A stretch of 64,000 nt of DNA. Source: Sapria himalayana. Its lineage: Eukaryota > Streptophyta > Magnoliopsida > Malpighiales > Rafflesiaceae. Where the stretch lies: positions 7,973,571 to 8,037,570 of the forward strand of contig JAREIK010000801.1 of assembly GCA_029783825.1 (NCBI GenBank), in the 5' to 3' direction. The translations under genes were made by a program, and so were the position numbers. Below the pieces are notes generated by a model that had not been told where the DNA came from, ran no database searches, and saw only the letters and a program-made list of their open reading frames with translations. Shown piece after piece: positions 37,701 through 50,689 of this stretch (its first letter is position 1; each line of letters begins with the position of its first letter).

Positions 37701-38259
37701 GAGAATAAATGTTTATGAAAAACATAAATATTATAGAGAGGTGGGGAGGATTTTATAGATTAAAGAAAATAATTTTTTTTAAAAAAACAATTTTTTTTAC
37801 TTTTTTTAATTTTTTTTAATATTTTAGGGGGCAGAATCCGACGGCCCTCGTGATTCTGCCCCCTAGCAGTTGGAGGTGAGATCCAACGGTTAAAATATAA
37901 ATTTTTTTTTAGCCCAAGGGGGGGGGGGGAATCAGGTCGAGCCGGGAGGGACCGTGGGTTGGGTTCGGCTCACCGGGTCACAATAGGGTGAGCTGTGACT
38001 CGTGAGTCATGACTTGTGAGGGTGCGGGAAGCTGGGAGCCCAGGTTTGCGGGTGCTGGACCAGGTGTGACCCCGAACCGTGCCGATGGGTCATGCCACGG
38101 GCCACCGAACCATGCCGGGTCAGGCACGGCACGAGGCCCGGTTGGCCTTGGCACGGCACGACACGACACGGCATAGGTTGTGCCTTACCCGGGCACGACA
38201 CGGGCCCGGGCACGGGTAATTCCCGTGCCGGGCCGGCCCAGCGTGGTTGTCACCTCTAC
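34712..38259 (-). mobile_element. hAT transposon (3,548 bp) with transposase remnant
   Basis: It starts TAGAGGTGTCAAACAGGCC and ends GTTGTCACCTCTA, flanked by TATTGAGC (34704-34711) and CATTGAGC (38260-38267), a 7/8 match to an 8-bp duplication. GC-rich subterminal blocks rich in GGGCCGGCC and GGCACG words lie at both ends (34712-34840; 37920-38259). The transposase is on the minus strand. The left interior (34850-35110) is extremely AT-rich. It is the longest complete relative of the MITEs at 24047, 49304 and 60841 and could once have mobilised such copies. Confidence 0.9.
35287..37198 (-). pseudogene. hAT transposase (BED zinc finger + hATC), broken
   Basis: The first Met I can place is at 37196-37198, although the true start may be further upstream. 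A BED zinc finger follows: YKYCMKILTC ... GTGHLKSHAE, then an in-frame stop, then C and H ligands. Positions 36926-36708 contain VSVTSNIWTS, matching the DxWTS motif near the first catalytic Asp. Positions 36704-36279 contain KILGFSMI, IKNKIFSISFNNAS (where the family usually has DNAS) and IRCMYHVINLIVQ. Positions 35967-35629 start the dimerisation region. After a frameshift, KMARDLLT, VSSVASESAFS, SRLRPDI and ALACLKDWE complete the hATC domain, with a stop at 35287-35289. The protein resembles the plant RICESLEEPER/Ac group. The altered Asp and several stops make it inactive. Confidence 0.88.
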
Positions 38260-39533
38260 ATTGAGCTATCAACTCTGAGAAAGTAATGGTAGGAAATAAT
38301 CACTAAAAAATTGAGGCCTAGATGTCTAGTATTGTAGAGGACATAATTAAAGAAACATGAAGACGAGTGCCATATCCCTATCCCTTGAAGCAACATTTAA
38401 GGAATCTCAGTCATATTCATAAGTGTCCAGGACACAATCACAAAACTCTTGAACAACAAAATGCTCCAGCAATCAAGTTGGAAACATATAAACATTACCT
38501 CATAAACGTGTGCCTTGTTTCTAGTGTAAAAAATTCATATTCGTGTCTGAAGCCATGAAGATGCATTAATAGGTATCACTGCATTGTTGGATAGTAAAGT
38601 ACACATTATTTCTTAACTGTGCAAGCATGGTATGCTTATTGACTATTGTTGCAACATGGGAGTTGTTGGATATAAATCAAGAATGCAAACTTAGTTTTGC
38701 TCAATCATAAAAATTCTTTGGGATTAATAGAACTTAACTATGAGATTTATATGCTTGCTTTTTAGAATTACATTTATATTTAATTTTTTGTACAATCCTT
38801 TTTCCTCTAAAGTATATTACTTTAAAGTATAATTTCTTTTAAAAATTCTCTTTTGACGGTCAGTTCTTGCTAATGAAATTGTATAAATGGATAATATATA
38901 CAATTTTTGGCCATTATACTTTTTACTAGATAGAATTTTAATTGAATAGCTATAGAAAATAAATTAGCGAGTAAAGAATAAAATGATTTTCGTTTGTTAC
39001 AACCCCTTTGAATGAATCTGCATGTCATGAAGGACCCTATGCACCAGTTGATGGTCCTCCTTTAAAAGGTCCAACAATGAGATACCCTGATAAAGGACAT
39101 GTACTTTTTTAGTGAAATGAGGATTGGCTCTAGCGTCACATTGTTGACTGTTTCACCTGCTTTATCTTCCTTCGATTGCTGAACCATCTGAATGAACTAT
39201 TCATCTGCCATCTCAACATGACATATATCTTTTTCCTTGATAGGGTTGAGTAGACTAATGATTGATATTTGGTTGTTGATTAATAATTGATGAAATATAT
39301 TTGGAAGCATGTTGTCCAAGGATGCTTCCTTTTGCTTTGCTTCCCCCTGGCTTGAATTTCATCATCCTCTATGATTGTATTGGCAGCTTCCAAGAGCCCG
39401 GTCACATGCTAATAATTTTTGATAGTTGTGACAAAGACATCTTCTCAAGCTATGAAGCATCACTGCATAGCCTTAATCTCTCCTAAAATATTAAATAATG
39501 TCAACTGAGAGTATACTCTAAGGGAGGGAAGAT

Positions 39534-39981
39534 TGTATTTTGTTGCATACTTGATTCAAATGATTATTATGGGTATTTAACTAACTTATAAATAGGGTGC
39601 ATTGTATTGATGGATGGATAATTTTTTGGATTAGTGTTTAGCTAGCTTATAAATAGGATATAATATTTGAGGGTAATCTTTTTATACCATTGTTTTCATT
39701 CATTCTCTTTTGATTTCAGGAGGTCATTTTGGTCTGATATAATATTTTTGTTTAAAATTGGTAGGTTGGTTTTGAGGTTTTATTAGATGTAGTTTATCTG
39801 ATTTTTGGAGGTACGACTAGCAAGATATTATTCTCTGTCAGACCTCATACTAATTGGGAGTTTTGTATACTACTCATGACTTTTTTTTATTTTTTTCAAT
39901 TTTTCTTAATGATTTGATTCTTTTTTTGCTGATTTTTTTTTATTTTTTATTCTTTTTTTTACCTTTTATATTCATCTCTCA
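39534..39981 (+). repeat. LTR (448 bp) of an unassigned retrotransposon
   Basis: It runs from TGTATTTTG to TCTCTCA. It is preceded by the purine tract AAGGGAGGGAAGA (39520-39532) and followed by TGGTGTTAGAGATTC (39984 on), a close match to the initiator-Met tRNA primer-binding site. Two TATAAATA boxes lie at 39587-39594 and 39648-39655. The sequence on either side is too decayed to assign. Confidence 0.6.
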
Positions 39982-40850
39982 GTTGGTGTTAGAGATTCAT
40001 GTTTTCATTTATATAATTTTATAGCCTCCTTTATCACTCATGGTTAATGCTCATTCCTTATCCTATATTCTTATTCTTTTTTTACTTATATTCTTTGATA
40101 TTATTAAAGAACTAGTCAATTATTCTTCAATCATGACTATCATTTACATTGAGTAGTACTATTGTATGTTCAAATTTATTTCTAATCATTTCTGAAGGGT
40201 GAAGACTAGTTAGCATGATTGTCAATAATGTTTTTTTAATTATTCTACTTGACTTTTGAATTTTACTTGATGTTAGAGTAATAATGATTTTTTTGAACAT
40301 ATTCTTATTATTTCTTTAGGCTGTGATGAGAGAAATTAAAATAAAAGTATTTTTCAATGTTTTAATAGTGACTAAATTTTGGTCGTGTTGATCACTCTAA
40401 AGATTTATGTTCATTGAACGGTTCATTGGGTAGGAGTGCCAATATGGGATGTTCAACCCTCTTCGTTGTGAGATAAGGATATATATTTAGAGTTGACTTA
40501 ATGAGTTGAGTAGCTATGCCCGACAAAGTGGTATTACCTACAAAAACATAGGCTTGCACGACATGACTTGCAAAACACTAGGCTGAAGGTGCCACTAGCT
40601 AGCACGACATAATGTGTTGCTCGAATGCTCGTTTGGGTCATATTTGGCCTGGGTTCCCCTAGCAGATGGGATGTGCTCGAGTCATGCCTCAGGTGGCATG
40701 AACTCAAATCTGCATATGACACGTGATTCACATGTTGGATGGACACTGCCTATGCCCATCTCCATTTCAATTTGATCCCAATCTTTTCAACACAAAAACT
40801 AGCTAGTAGCTTGAGCCCTTACTAACTATTAGCTCGAGACCATGTTAGCT

Positions 40851-42010
40851 TAAATGTGTCAAATGGGCTATGCCATGTTGGCATAGATGATTTCTATGTG
40901 GCCTAACCATGCCATCATGTTGTGCCGAGCATGATAAGGCTTCTAAACCATCAGTTCATGCTAGATTGTGTTGGTTTTTGGATATAAATATAATTAAAAT
41001 ATTTTAAAAATTTAATTTTTATTTATTAAAATTAATATATTAAAATGAATTAAAATAAAATAAATAATTAAAAAAATTTGATATTTGTTTCAAAAAATAA
41101 AAGTATTTAATAAAAAAATCATTTTATTTCACAATCAAGAGTAGAATATGATATATCATACATACATATATATATAACATATAATGAATTATAAGATCTT
41201 AAGTCCATAATAATATAATTGACAAAAAACTAATGACAATATGGTATTATATGCAAAAAAAAATTAAAAATCACATAAGTCATCAATTGGTGTCTATGAT
41301 ATGCTAGTGTATATGCTGATGTGGATCGTCATCATCATGCATGCATTTGAATATATCATTAATGATGATTTTAATATCTTTAATCTTTATATTCTATGAA
41401 TCATTTGTTAGTAACTCTTATGTTTTATCCTGAATGCTAATCATAAATCTTTTTAGTCATTCAGACATATAAGTATCTCTATGATAGTTTATCGTAATCT
41501 CAATCTTTTATCTAAATTAGTATTAATTACTACAGAAAGAGAAGACTCCAATGTATACTAAATATCAGAGGGGTCAATAAATTAAATGTTATCTTAGATA
41601 GTATGAGATATATGAATTTATATGATTTCTACCAAATCAAAATATTAAAATATTTATAATAATCATGTAATATAATAGAGCAGTAATCAGTATCTATGTG
41701 TTAAGATAGCTTTCTCATAATCGATGAACTACCTCATCATATGTTTCTAGCTAATTGAATGAAGAAGTCATTGTCTTCGAATACGATATTCATGTTTATA
41801 ATCGGAGTATGACTATAACTTGGGTTGGGGGCGTGGGGCTGGGTCAGGGCATTGCTCGGTTCATGCTGAGAAAGAAAGCCCATGGGCCATGCTACTGGGC
41901 CTTGCCTGGCCTAGCATGTGGCCTGGTTGGCCTAGGCACGGCATACACGAACCGTGGAGTGATCCGGCATAGGCGTGGGCACGGGCACGAGCACAACATG
42001 GAAATATGCT
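40851..42010. mobile_element. hAT deletion derivative (~1.16 kb), old
   Basis: The left end TAAATGTGTCAAATGGGC is a mutated form of the family tip. The sequence then follows the left third of the 34712-38259 element, including its hATC-coding region (about 41280-41820). At about 41820 it jumps to the GC-rich right-end region, so the middle of the transposase gene was deleted. The right tip is not recognisable. No target duplication was found. Confidence 0.6.
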
Positions 42011-45000
42011 CGCCTATTGGATATATAAAAAAACTCAAATCATTAGTGATAAATTATGCTTGTTTTTAATTAATTCTCAATGTAATTGGGCCGTTTGAGA
42101 TGTAAGGAATAAAGTTTTTATAGGTCATAATTACTAAGTTTTTAAAAAATGGATTTTTTATTTTTATTTGATAAATGATCATTTTACAGAATAAAAATGA
42201 AATAAATATTTAATTATGTCAAATAGATGAATTGATAAGAAGAAAAATATATAGATGAATTTTATAATGAATTCTTTAAGAGAGATCCTATTCATAAAAT
42301 TTATTGATATTTTTTTTATGATTAAGATGAGATAAATTATTTAAATTACGTGTTAGTTGAATGAAAGAAGATGAAAATAATATTGTTCAAGCTATAATCT
42401 ATAACATTTTAAATTTTGTAATGATAAATGTTTATAATTCAATTTAAAACTTTTAATTATTTAATTATTTATTTCTATTAACCTATTTATGATATATTTA
42501 ATTTTATATATATAGAAAGGTTAGAATTTAAAATAACATATTTATGTTAGAACTTAGAAGTACATTGTCTTGACTCAATATTGGAAGATATTAGTAAATT
42601 ATCACATATCAAGAAGATAATAGAGATGATCATATCTATAAGCGACTATATTTATAATAGAGCATGATTTCTCATGATAATGTGATTTACTGAGCAAAGA
42701 GAGTGGTTGAAGTTTGTAAAGACTTAGTTTGTAATGATCTTTATTATATTATCTCATATTAATGAATAAAAAAATAACTTTTAAAAGATATTTACTTATT
42801 CAAATTGGATGGAAAGTAAATGAGTAAAAAAGAAAAATAGAAAAAATATATCCAATATAATTTTTATGCCTTATTTTTGAAATATGGTAATTTTTTATTT
42901 GAAGATGTTAGGCCATCTTGTATGTGTTTTTTGCTAGGTGAATGATGAAAACAAATTTTTTATGAGCTATATTTATGCGGTCATGAAAAAGGCTGATATA
43001 GGTGATTATCAAAATTATAATGAGTGACAAAAAGTATAAGGAAATCATAAAAATTATTCATAGGAGATGAGAGATTTAATTTTATTTTTCTTTTCATTCA
43101 GATGGTATTTTTTGAATTTAAGATATTATTCTGATACAAAAGGATTAAGAGTTGACCTAAAATCAAAAATTTTTGAAAATTTATTTAAATGTATGACGAG
43201 ATTGATGAAAGACAAATTTGAACAAAATAAAATTATATGATAACTTATTTAAATGAGTTTGTTATTAGAACAAAAGAGAATAACTGTTTAGGCTAATTAT
43301 ATAATTTAATCAATTAGTGCATTGAACTTGTTATATATTTTTGGTTAAAATATGTGAAATATTCAATTGATAATTTATTTATATTAATTATAATTGAATG
43401 ATAGAATATATTTGGATCTAGTACTATAAATTTACAAAAATTTATTTTGTGGATTCTCAATCTAACATATTGTGTATCTAGATGTGAAAGAAAATTTAGT
43501 ATTTTTAAAAATATAAATTACTAAAATAATTACATGTAATTAAAATTGTCATTATACTATTATTTAATATAATATATAATCATGTTTTTTTTATTCATAA
43601 TAAGAGGGAAAATATGGTGGAACATAAATGATTAAATGATTTGATGTATATTAAGTATAATCAAGCTTTGATGAAAAGATATTAGAGTATCATATTTTTA
43701 ATTCTATTTTTTTGAAAGATATATATGATAATAATGAATGATTGATATGAAGAATGAAGATTAATGTGCTGTAAAAGATGATTTAATGCTTGAAGCTAAT
43801 GATTTAACATGAGATGATATTTTAAGTTTTAATTGAGTTGATAAAATTAGAGTTTATATTGAAAGCGAAAGCAAGCTCCAGCAAAATACTAATATTAAAG
43901 TTAAGATTATAAAGCTTTAAATATACTTCTATTTTTGTTTTGCTTGATGAAGATGAAGAAATGATTTATTTATCGAGAGAGAAATATGAAGATAAAAAAG
44001 TACGAGAGTGATGATGATTTTGTAGATTTAAAATTTGAGAAAGATCTATGAGCATTTATTATGTTTGTTATGTTGAGAAATACTAATAATATATATATTT
44101 TTTATATTTGATGAAATATAATTAAAGTTTGAATTTAGATTTTGCATGTTTTATTGTTGAAATTGTATTTTTTTACTACATCCGTTTTGAAATGATAATT
44201 CGATATCGCGTAAGAATTTGTTCTGAAATAATGATCTGATATGATAAAGTAAAGTTTAATTCATTTATAAAGTTAGTTTTACTACATTGATAGCTTCCTA
44301 GTTACAACTTGATAGTTGCAGGAAGATGCATCGATCCAATTATTTATAATTGATGGCTTCCAATTAGCGGATCTTGCACGTAACATAACATGGTCAAATT
44401 ATACACCAATCGAAAGCTCTCGAAAAGTTCTTTGCAAAAAATACAGTCATGAGATTTTCCTGATATTTGGTTATTTATTTTTAAAAAAGTACGTGAATCA
44501 AACTATCATTTAGAACGGAAGTAATATTTTAGCATTTTGAATGTATGTAATGATTTAAAGACATTAATAATATTGTATTTTATTTTTGATGTCTTTTTCA
44601 AAGTATATCTTATTAATAGATAAAACTATCAATAATATTTAGTGAAATATAATATATATATATATATATATATAAAGGTAAAATGTATCTCACAAAAAAA
44701 GTTTGTATCTTAATTATACATTATGCCTTCATGTCCTAATAGATTATGTGCTTTAAATACCTGAGTAAGGCACTCATAATAACTATTGATATAGTTAAAA
44801 TTTTATTTTATATTTATGTTATATTTCAATTATTTATGTATTTGATTATTATGTATTATTTATATGTTAATTTTTCTTTTTGTTATTAGGGTTAGAGTTT
44901 ATTTGTAAATAGCACCATAATGTATCATATAATTTTTAAGTTAATATATATTTTTTGCATTCTTATGAATGTATTAATATGATATTAGAGAAACTTTTTG

Positions 45001-45446
45001 ATCTCAAATTTGAAAATTAACAAAAGTAATTCTTTGAATTCACTTGATAATTTCTACTACATCGTGCTTATTAAATACGTACTTGTTATTAGCTCGTGCA
45101 AACATCATTATGAATAATTGATGGTTCACCTAAGATGTGTGAACAACATATCTTTGGAAATTGGATTTAACTTAGATGACAATGTGATTCAGTGATTGGC
45201 AGATGTATGAGTCTTGTTCCTCCATTGTTATTATTGCTACAATTTGTTGGAGAAGTCAATTGAGGCTTATGGTTTGAATCAATATATTTAATTTTTATTT
45301 GACGAGGTTTGTGGTTTTTTTTTGGGTTATAGTTTGTGCCCTATCATATTGTTGGGTGATTATCATGACTCAAAAGTTCATTGGTGTTGAGCAATTTGAT
45401 TTTGTTGTAGTTGCTTATGTTTTTTATTTGTTTTAATGTTATGTTG
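42011..45446. other. AT-rich intronic stretch without recognised features
   Basis: No family motif was found on either strand. The only notable item is a (TA)n tract at 44652-44674. Confidence 0.4.
44652..44674. repeat. (TA)n microsatellite
   Basis: About eleven TA dinucleotides. Confidence 0.85.
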
Positions 45447-45940
45447 TTGGGACTTGGGAGTACCTAACATGTAGGATGCTCCAATATGATTTGCCCATTA
45501 TAATAAGAGCTTTGTCTATATGTATTTTATAATTGAATGTTATTATTTTTAATATTTTTGAGTTTATAAATATAAGAGTGAAGTTGATGGTAATAAACCT
45601 TTGAGAGAAAAATATGTGTATTGTACTAGCACAATGCGTGTATCTTTTGCAACAGTGAAAATCTTGTATAATTATCGTTCACAATTAATTTGTATAGTTT
45701 GTGCACAATTAATGTGCACAATTTGTGCATAGTTGCTGTGCATCAGTACCCTTTGCATTGATGGTGTGTTGGTTGGAGTGTCGGTGGTGCATGACGGTGC
45801 ACTCAATATTGTTTTGGTGCAATTGAGGCAGCCCAAAACAGGGTTACAGCATAATTAGGGTGCCCTAAATAATTAGGATTCTGGGGCAATTTTGAATTTC
45901 TTGTTATTTTTACTCTAATTAGGGTTTTGGAAAATTTTTT
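45447..45940 (+). repeat. LTR-like remnant with GGAGYACC..GGWTGCTCC motif
   Basis: The start, GGGAGTACCTAACATGTAGG then ATGCTCC, resembles the LTR starts at 32017, 59648 and 62372. The following ~400 bp share word patterns with 59648-60080. It is probably a solo or partial LTR; the end is approximate. Confidence 0.4.
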
Positions 45941-45966
45941 ATATGTGGATTAATGTTTATTTTAAG

Positions 45967-48900
45967 TAGAGGTGTCTAATAGGCTATGCTGGGTTGATGT
46001 GGCCTGAATTTTGGTGGCCCACTTGGGCCACCATGTCGTGTCATTCATGACATGCAATGGGTGCCCTGCGATGTCGTGCCGACGCGAGAACATTGGAGGC
46101 CAGCCTGACATTGGCCAGATGGCTTCCTCTCTCAATTGGGCATGCTGGGTCAGACCTGGTCATGCTGGGTCTTGTTGGCAGTGGAACAACACTGCCATTG
46201 ACCAAAGTCCTAAACAAGATAGTGGCCAGGCCATTGTAGTGCAGTGCCTATCCCATGGCCTAGTTTGCTGGTTACTACCACAGTGTCATTACACTGACAT
46301 TCGCAGTATGACAAATAAATAAATAAATAAATTTTAAAGTTTTAACTTTAAAGTATAATTTTAATTTTTAAAAATAAAAATATTAAAATTAAACTGCACT
46401 ATACTATAAATTAATTTATATATATAATTCAGCTGTCAATAAAAAAAAATATATTTTGTATTTGCGGTATGACAAATAATAATAAATTAAAAAATTTTAA
46501 AAGTCATCAATAACAACAACAACAACATGCATCACCCTTTCGTAACCAACCGGTCTCTGTAGTATGATTCAACTCATTATGTCAAATAATGAAGTTAGTA
46601 GTAATCTTAACATTTTTTATATTACATGAGTTAGCATTTACTAGTAGTTTTTATATTTTATTTGAAACACTTATCATTAAATCCTCATAATTTGTTGGGC
46701 ATAAAGTGCTTTTATAATATGTGGTCTTAGTTTATATTTTTTATTTGAAATAATATTTATCAGACACATAAAAATATATTTTTTGCAACTCTAAATATTA
46801 GAGGGGTCAATAAATCTTGTATTATCTTAAATAACATATGAATTCATATGACTTCTATTAATTTAATATATTTAAATTTTTATTATAATCATGTGATATG
46901 ATGAAATATTAATTAATATCTAGATAACCCGTTTTTATTTGATAGATTACCTTATTATTTTATTAATAATATATCTATATTTTTATTATTATTATGTGAA
47001 TTCATATATTTTATATTAATAATATATCTAAGTAAATTCATATAATTTTATTAATTCAAAATTTTTATTATCATGTAATAGGATGAAATATTAATCAGTA
47101 TCTAAGTATATAGACAACTCGCTCCTATCCAACAGATCATCCTATTATTTGTTTCCAACTAATTGAATAAAAAAGTTATTGACTCTGAATATAATATTAA
47201 TGTTCATATGGAAAATAACATTAAATTTAAACATTTATTTTTAAATTTAAATTTTAAGTAAAATTTTAATTTTTAAAAATAAAAATATTAAAATTAAATT
47301 ATATTGTACTATAAATTAAAATGAATAAAATTTAAAAATTAAAAGTCACCATCAACATCAATAATAACATGCATCACACTATAGTCCTTTGATATTCGTG
47401 ATTATTCTATATCTATAGTGTGATTTAGATCATTATGTTTGATTCTGAAGTTAGTTGTTGTTTCAATATTCTCAATGTTATATGAGTTATTATTTATTAG
47501 AAGCTTTTTTATTTTATCTAGAATACTAATCATTGAATCCTTATAGTTCTTTAAGTATAAACTTGCTTCTATAATATATGATAATAATTTGGATTTTTTA
47601 TCTGAAATAATATAATTAGTCACAAAAAAATTGATTTAGATGTTATTTTAAATATCATAGGGGTCAGTAGTTCACGTATCATCTTATATAACATAAAATA
47701 AGTGAATTTATATGATTTCTATTAGTTTAATATATCTAAATTTTTATTATTATCATATGATTGGTTGAAATATTAATCAGTATCTAAGTATCGAGATAAC
47801 TTGTTACTATTCAATAGATTATCTTGTTGTTTGTCTCTAGCTAATTGAATGAAAAAATTATTTTCTCTAAATATGATGTTTATATTCTTATTTGGAGCCT
47901 CGCTATAATTATCATACTTGGCATTGTATTATGTGAATATATTTTTATTTTTTGTGAATCTAACTATTTAGTTCTTCCACTTTGTTTATGTAGGTGGATA
48001 TATATTTTAATATATTTTTTATTTCTTTCATTATAATATTAAAATCTTTATATGCAGCAAAGTAATAAATAGATAGAATAAAGGATCAATCTTTTAATCA
48101 ATGTGTCATTTATAATTGCTAAATATACTATCAATTATAGTCTTTTATAATTAATAAACATAATAATAAGTTTATCATTTTTATTATTGATATAGTAACA
48201 TATCACATATTATTATTTAATTAATAATTTTAATATCAGGTATGTATAATTTCAATGGTTTCAGACATCTCTTTGAAAAATTTTTTTTTTAGGCCAATTG
48301 ACAAATATAAAGTATAAGTTTATTATATGATATATATCATAAGATATTTTGGTGATTTTCTTATATTTTTTAATGTAAAAGAAATAATTGTTATTTTTGC
48401 TTGCATCATTACATTAATTATATGACATATATTTAAGATGAAAAATGTCAGAAAATTTTTTTTTAATGGTTCTGATAAACATGTTAATATTGTTATTATT
48501 ATTTAAAATATTATTGAATGTAATATTAAAAATTTTATTTCGAATATCATATTCTTTAGAAATTTTTGTCAGACATTTTATAAATATGTGTCATTATGAG
48601 GATAAAGAATATTATGAATTCATAAAATTTTTATTTAATTTTTACTTAGAATCAACATAGTAGGTGATGAAACATGCAAATAAAATGTCATACCAACTAC
48701 TCTAGATGTTAGACATCATAGAGACCATTCAACACTATATATTTTTTAATTTTGTTAATTTTTAAATATTTATTTAATTTAAAATATTTTATTATGTCAT
48801 TCATATTAGTCGACTTGGAAATTCTATGATAAATAAGTTATAAGTAACTTTCTTTAGTATTTATTTTAAGATCTTTTGATTAATAGGAATATCTATTTTA

Positions 48901-49018
48901 ATAATCAATTTTACCATGTTCTCTCTCTCAATGTAATTATGATAAATGAATGAGGACAATAAATTTTAAGTTATTTAACCCCGGTGGCTTTGTCATTAAA
49001 TCGAGTTTCCTTGGAATC
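45967..49018 (-). mobile_element. Degraded hAT element with internal duplication, right end missing
   Basis: The left tip is TAGAGGTGTCTAATAGGC. The interior follows the 34712-38259 element from its left end through the hATC and central transposase regions (46790-48850). The last homologous stretch, ending ...CCTTGGAATC at 49018, corresponds to about 37085 in that element. The sequence then switches directly to another hAT tip. The hATC-coding region is present twice in tandem (about 46320-47210 and 47215-47880). Most CpG sites have become TpG or CpA, which indicates age. Confidence 0.65.
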
Positions 49019-49303
49019 TAGAAGTGTCAACTTGGTTGTGTGGCTCAGGTACGACATGATTTAGTCGTGTTTGGCATGACATGATTCAGTTATGCCTGGC
49101 ATGATATGGTTCGATTTAGAATTGTCTTGGTTTTTGGCATGGGAGGCATTGCACCGCATGACCCAGTACAATTGTTTATGTGGGCTAGTTTTGGTCCTGA
49201 TCAAAACTAGCCCAAGGCTAACACGACCAAGCTTAACTCAGCTTGGCAAGACTCAGCACAACCCAGTACAACCCAGTACAACTCGACCAAAATGTGTGCC
49301 AAT

Positions 49304-49782
49304 TAGAGGTGTCAAATGGGATGTGTCGGACTGGCCCGGCCCATTTTTTTCAGGCCCGACCATGCTTTCGTGCTGGGTCAGACACTGCACCGTTAATGTA
49401 CCGTGCCGTGCCTGGCCCAGCATAGTTTTGTGGAGTTCAGCTCGGAACGGGCCCGTGGCACGATCCGCCGGGGTTCAGCCCGAAATTAAAAAAATTCTGA
49501 AACCCTAAATTAAAAAAAATTAGGGTTTCGGCGCACCCGAAACCCTAATTTTAAAATAAATTAGGGTTTTGTCATCCTCGTAACCCTAATTTTAAAAAAT
49601 TTTGGTTTCGGCAAGGTATCGTACCAACGGGCCACCGTGCCGGGACAAGCACGCCACGACACGATTGTGCCCTGGTTGGGCACAGCACGAGCCCGGGCAT
49701 GAGAAATTTTCTTGCCGAGCCGGCCCAGGCACGGCCGAATCGTGCCGTGCCTCGTGCTGGGCCGGCTCGGTTGACACCTTTA
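49304..49782. mobile_element. hAT MITE (479 bp) with perfect target duplication
   Basis: It starts TAGAGGTGTCAAATGGG and ends TCGGTTGACACCTTTA, flanked by GTGCCAAT exactly on both sides (49296-49303 and 49783-49790). Its interior includes three copies of an AAACCCTAATTTTAAA-like unit (49500-49600) and GC-rich ends. It is younger than the surrounding hAT sequence. Confidence 0.93.
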
Positions 49783-50689
49783 GTGCCAATGAGTCATACT
49801 AGGGTGTCAATTTTCAAATTTAGTTTGACATAACATGATCCTTTCGATATATCTACCAATATCAACTATACAATGTTTGTGTATTGATCGACATATCTTT
49901 TAAAGTGACTAGTACAAATGAGTTATGAGATGTAATTTGATGGCTCAAAAAAATATTAAAAAGTTATTTTTTTAATTATAGCTGACATGACAGTGAAAGA
50001 CACTATCTTGTCAATGCCTTCTCAGCATCTGAACAAGCTATAAAAAGAGTAATTGTTTAAAAAATTATTGCTTATTTTTTAAAATGTGATCATGCCAGTA
50101 TGTCATGCCACCATGCTTGCCACGACATGAGGCTTTTTAGTCTCTAGCATGGCAGGACACGAGCCATGTCTAGCGGTGTCATGTGGGTGTTGGAAGTTCA
50201 GGTACGACATGAGGTACGGTTCGAAATAGCCTTGTTGGGTCATACATAACATGGTTGATAACTGTGCTTGGGACCATTGTCGTGGCAAGCCTGTGACACT
50301 ACTTATGTTGTGTTGGGTTGAAAGCAATTGTGACTTATGCTAGGCTAGTCATGGATGTGTGAGTGGTACATTGGCATGTTCCACATGAGCAAGGGGCATG
50401 ATCATGTGGCATAAGGCATATGTTTAAAAAAAACCCAGCCTCTCCTTATTCGTTATGCTAACCATAATAGATAAGAATCCCCTACCTCGACAATGATAGT
50501 GACATGCATTATCATGTTATTGTTATTGTTAATAATAAAGATAAAAAAATTATATAGTTTTATTTTATTTTTTATAGTTGTTAAATTTGTTTCTAAAAGC
50601 TCTTGGGTAGAAATATAACATATCTTGGAATTATTGTTTGGTAAATGAATCTTTTAAGTTGGTCTTTTCAGTTCATGCATGAGGATGTG

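Noticed and set aside
44316..44513. 65-residue plus-strand open frame as a possible ELMO-gene exon or other gene.
   Set aside because: It does not fit any ELMO-family segment and has no recognisable domain.
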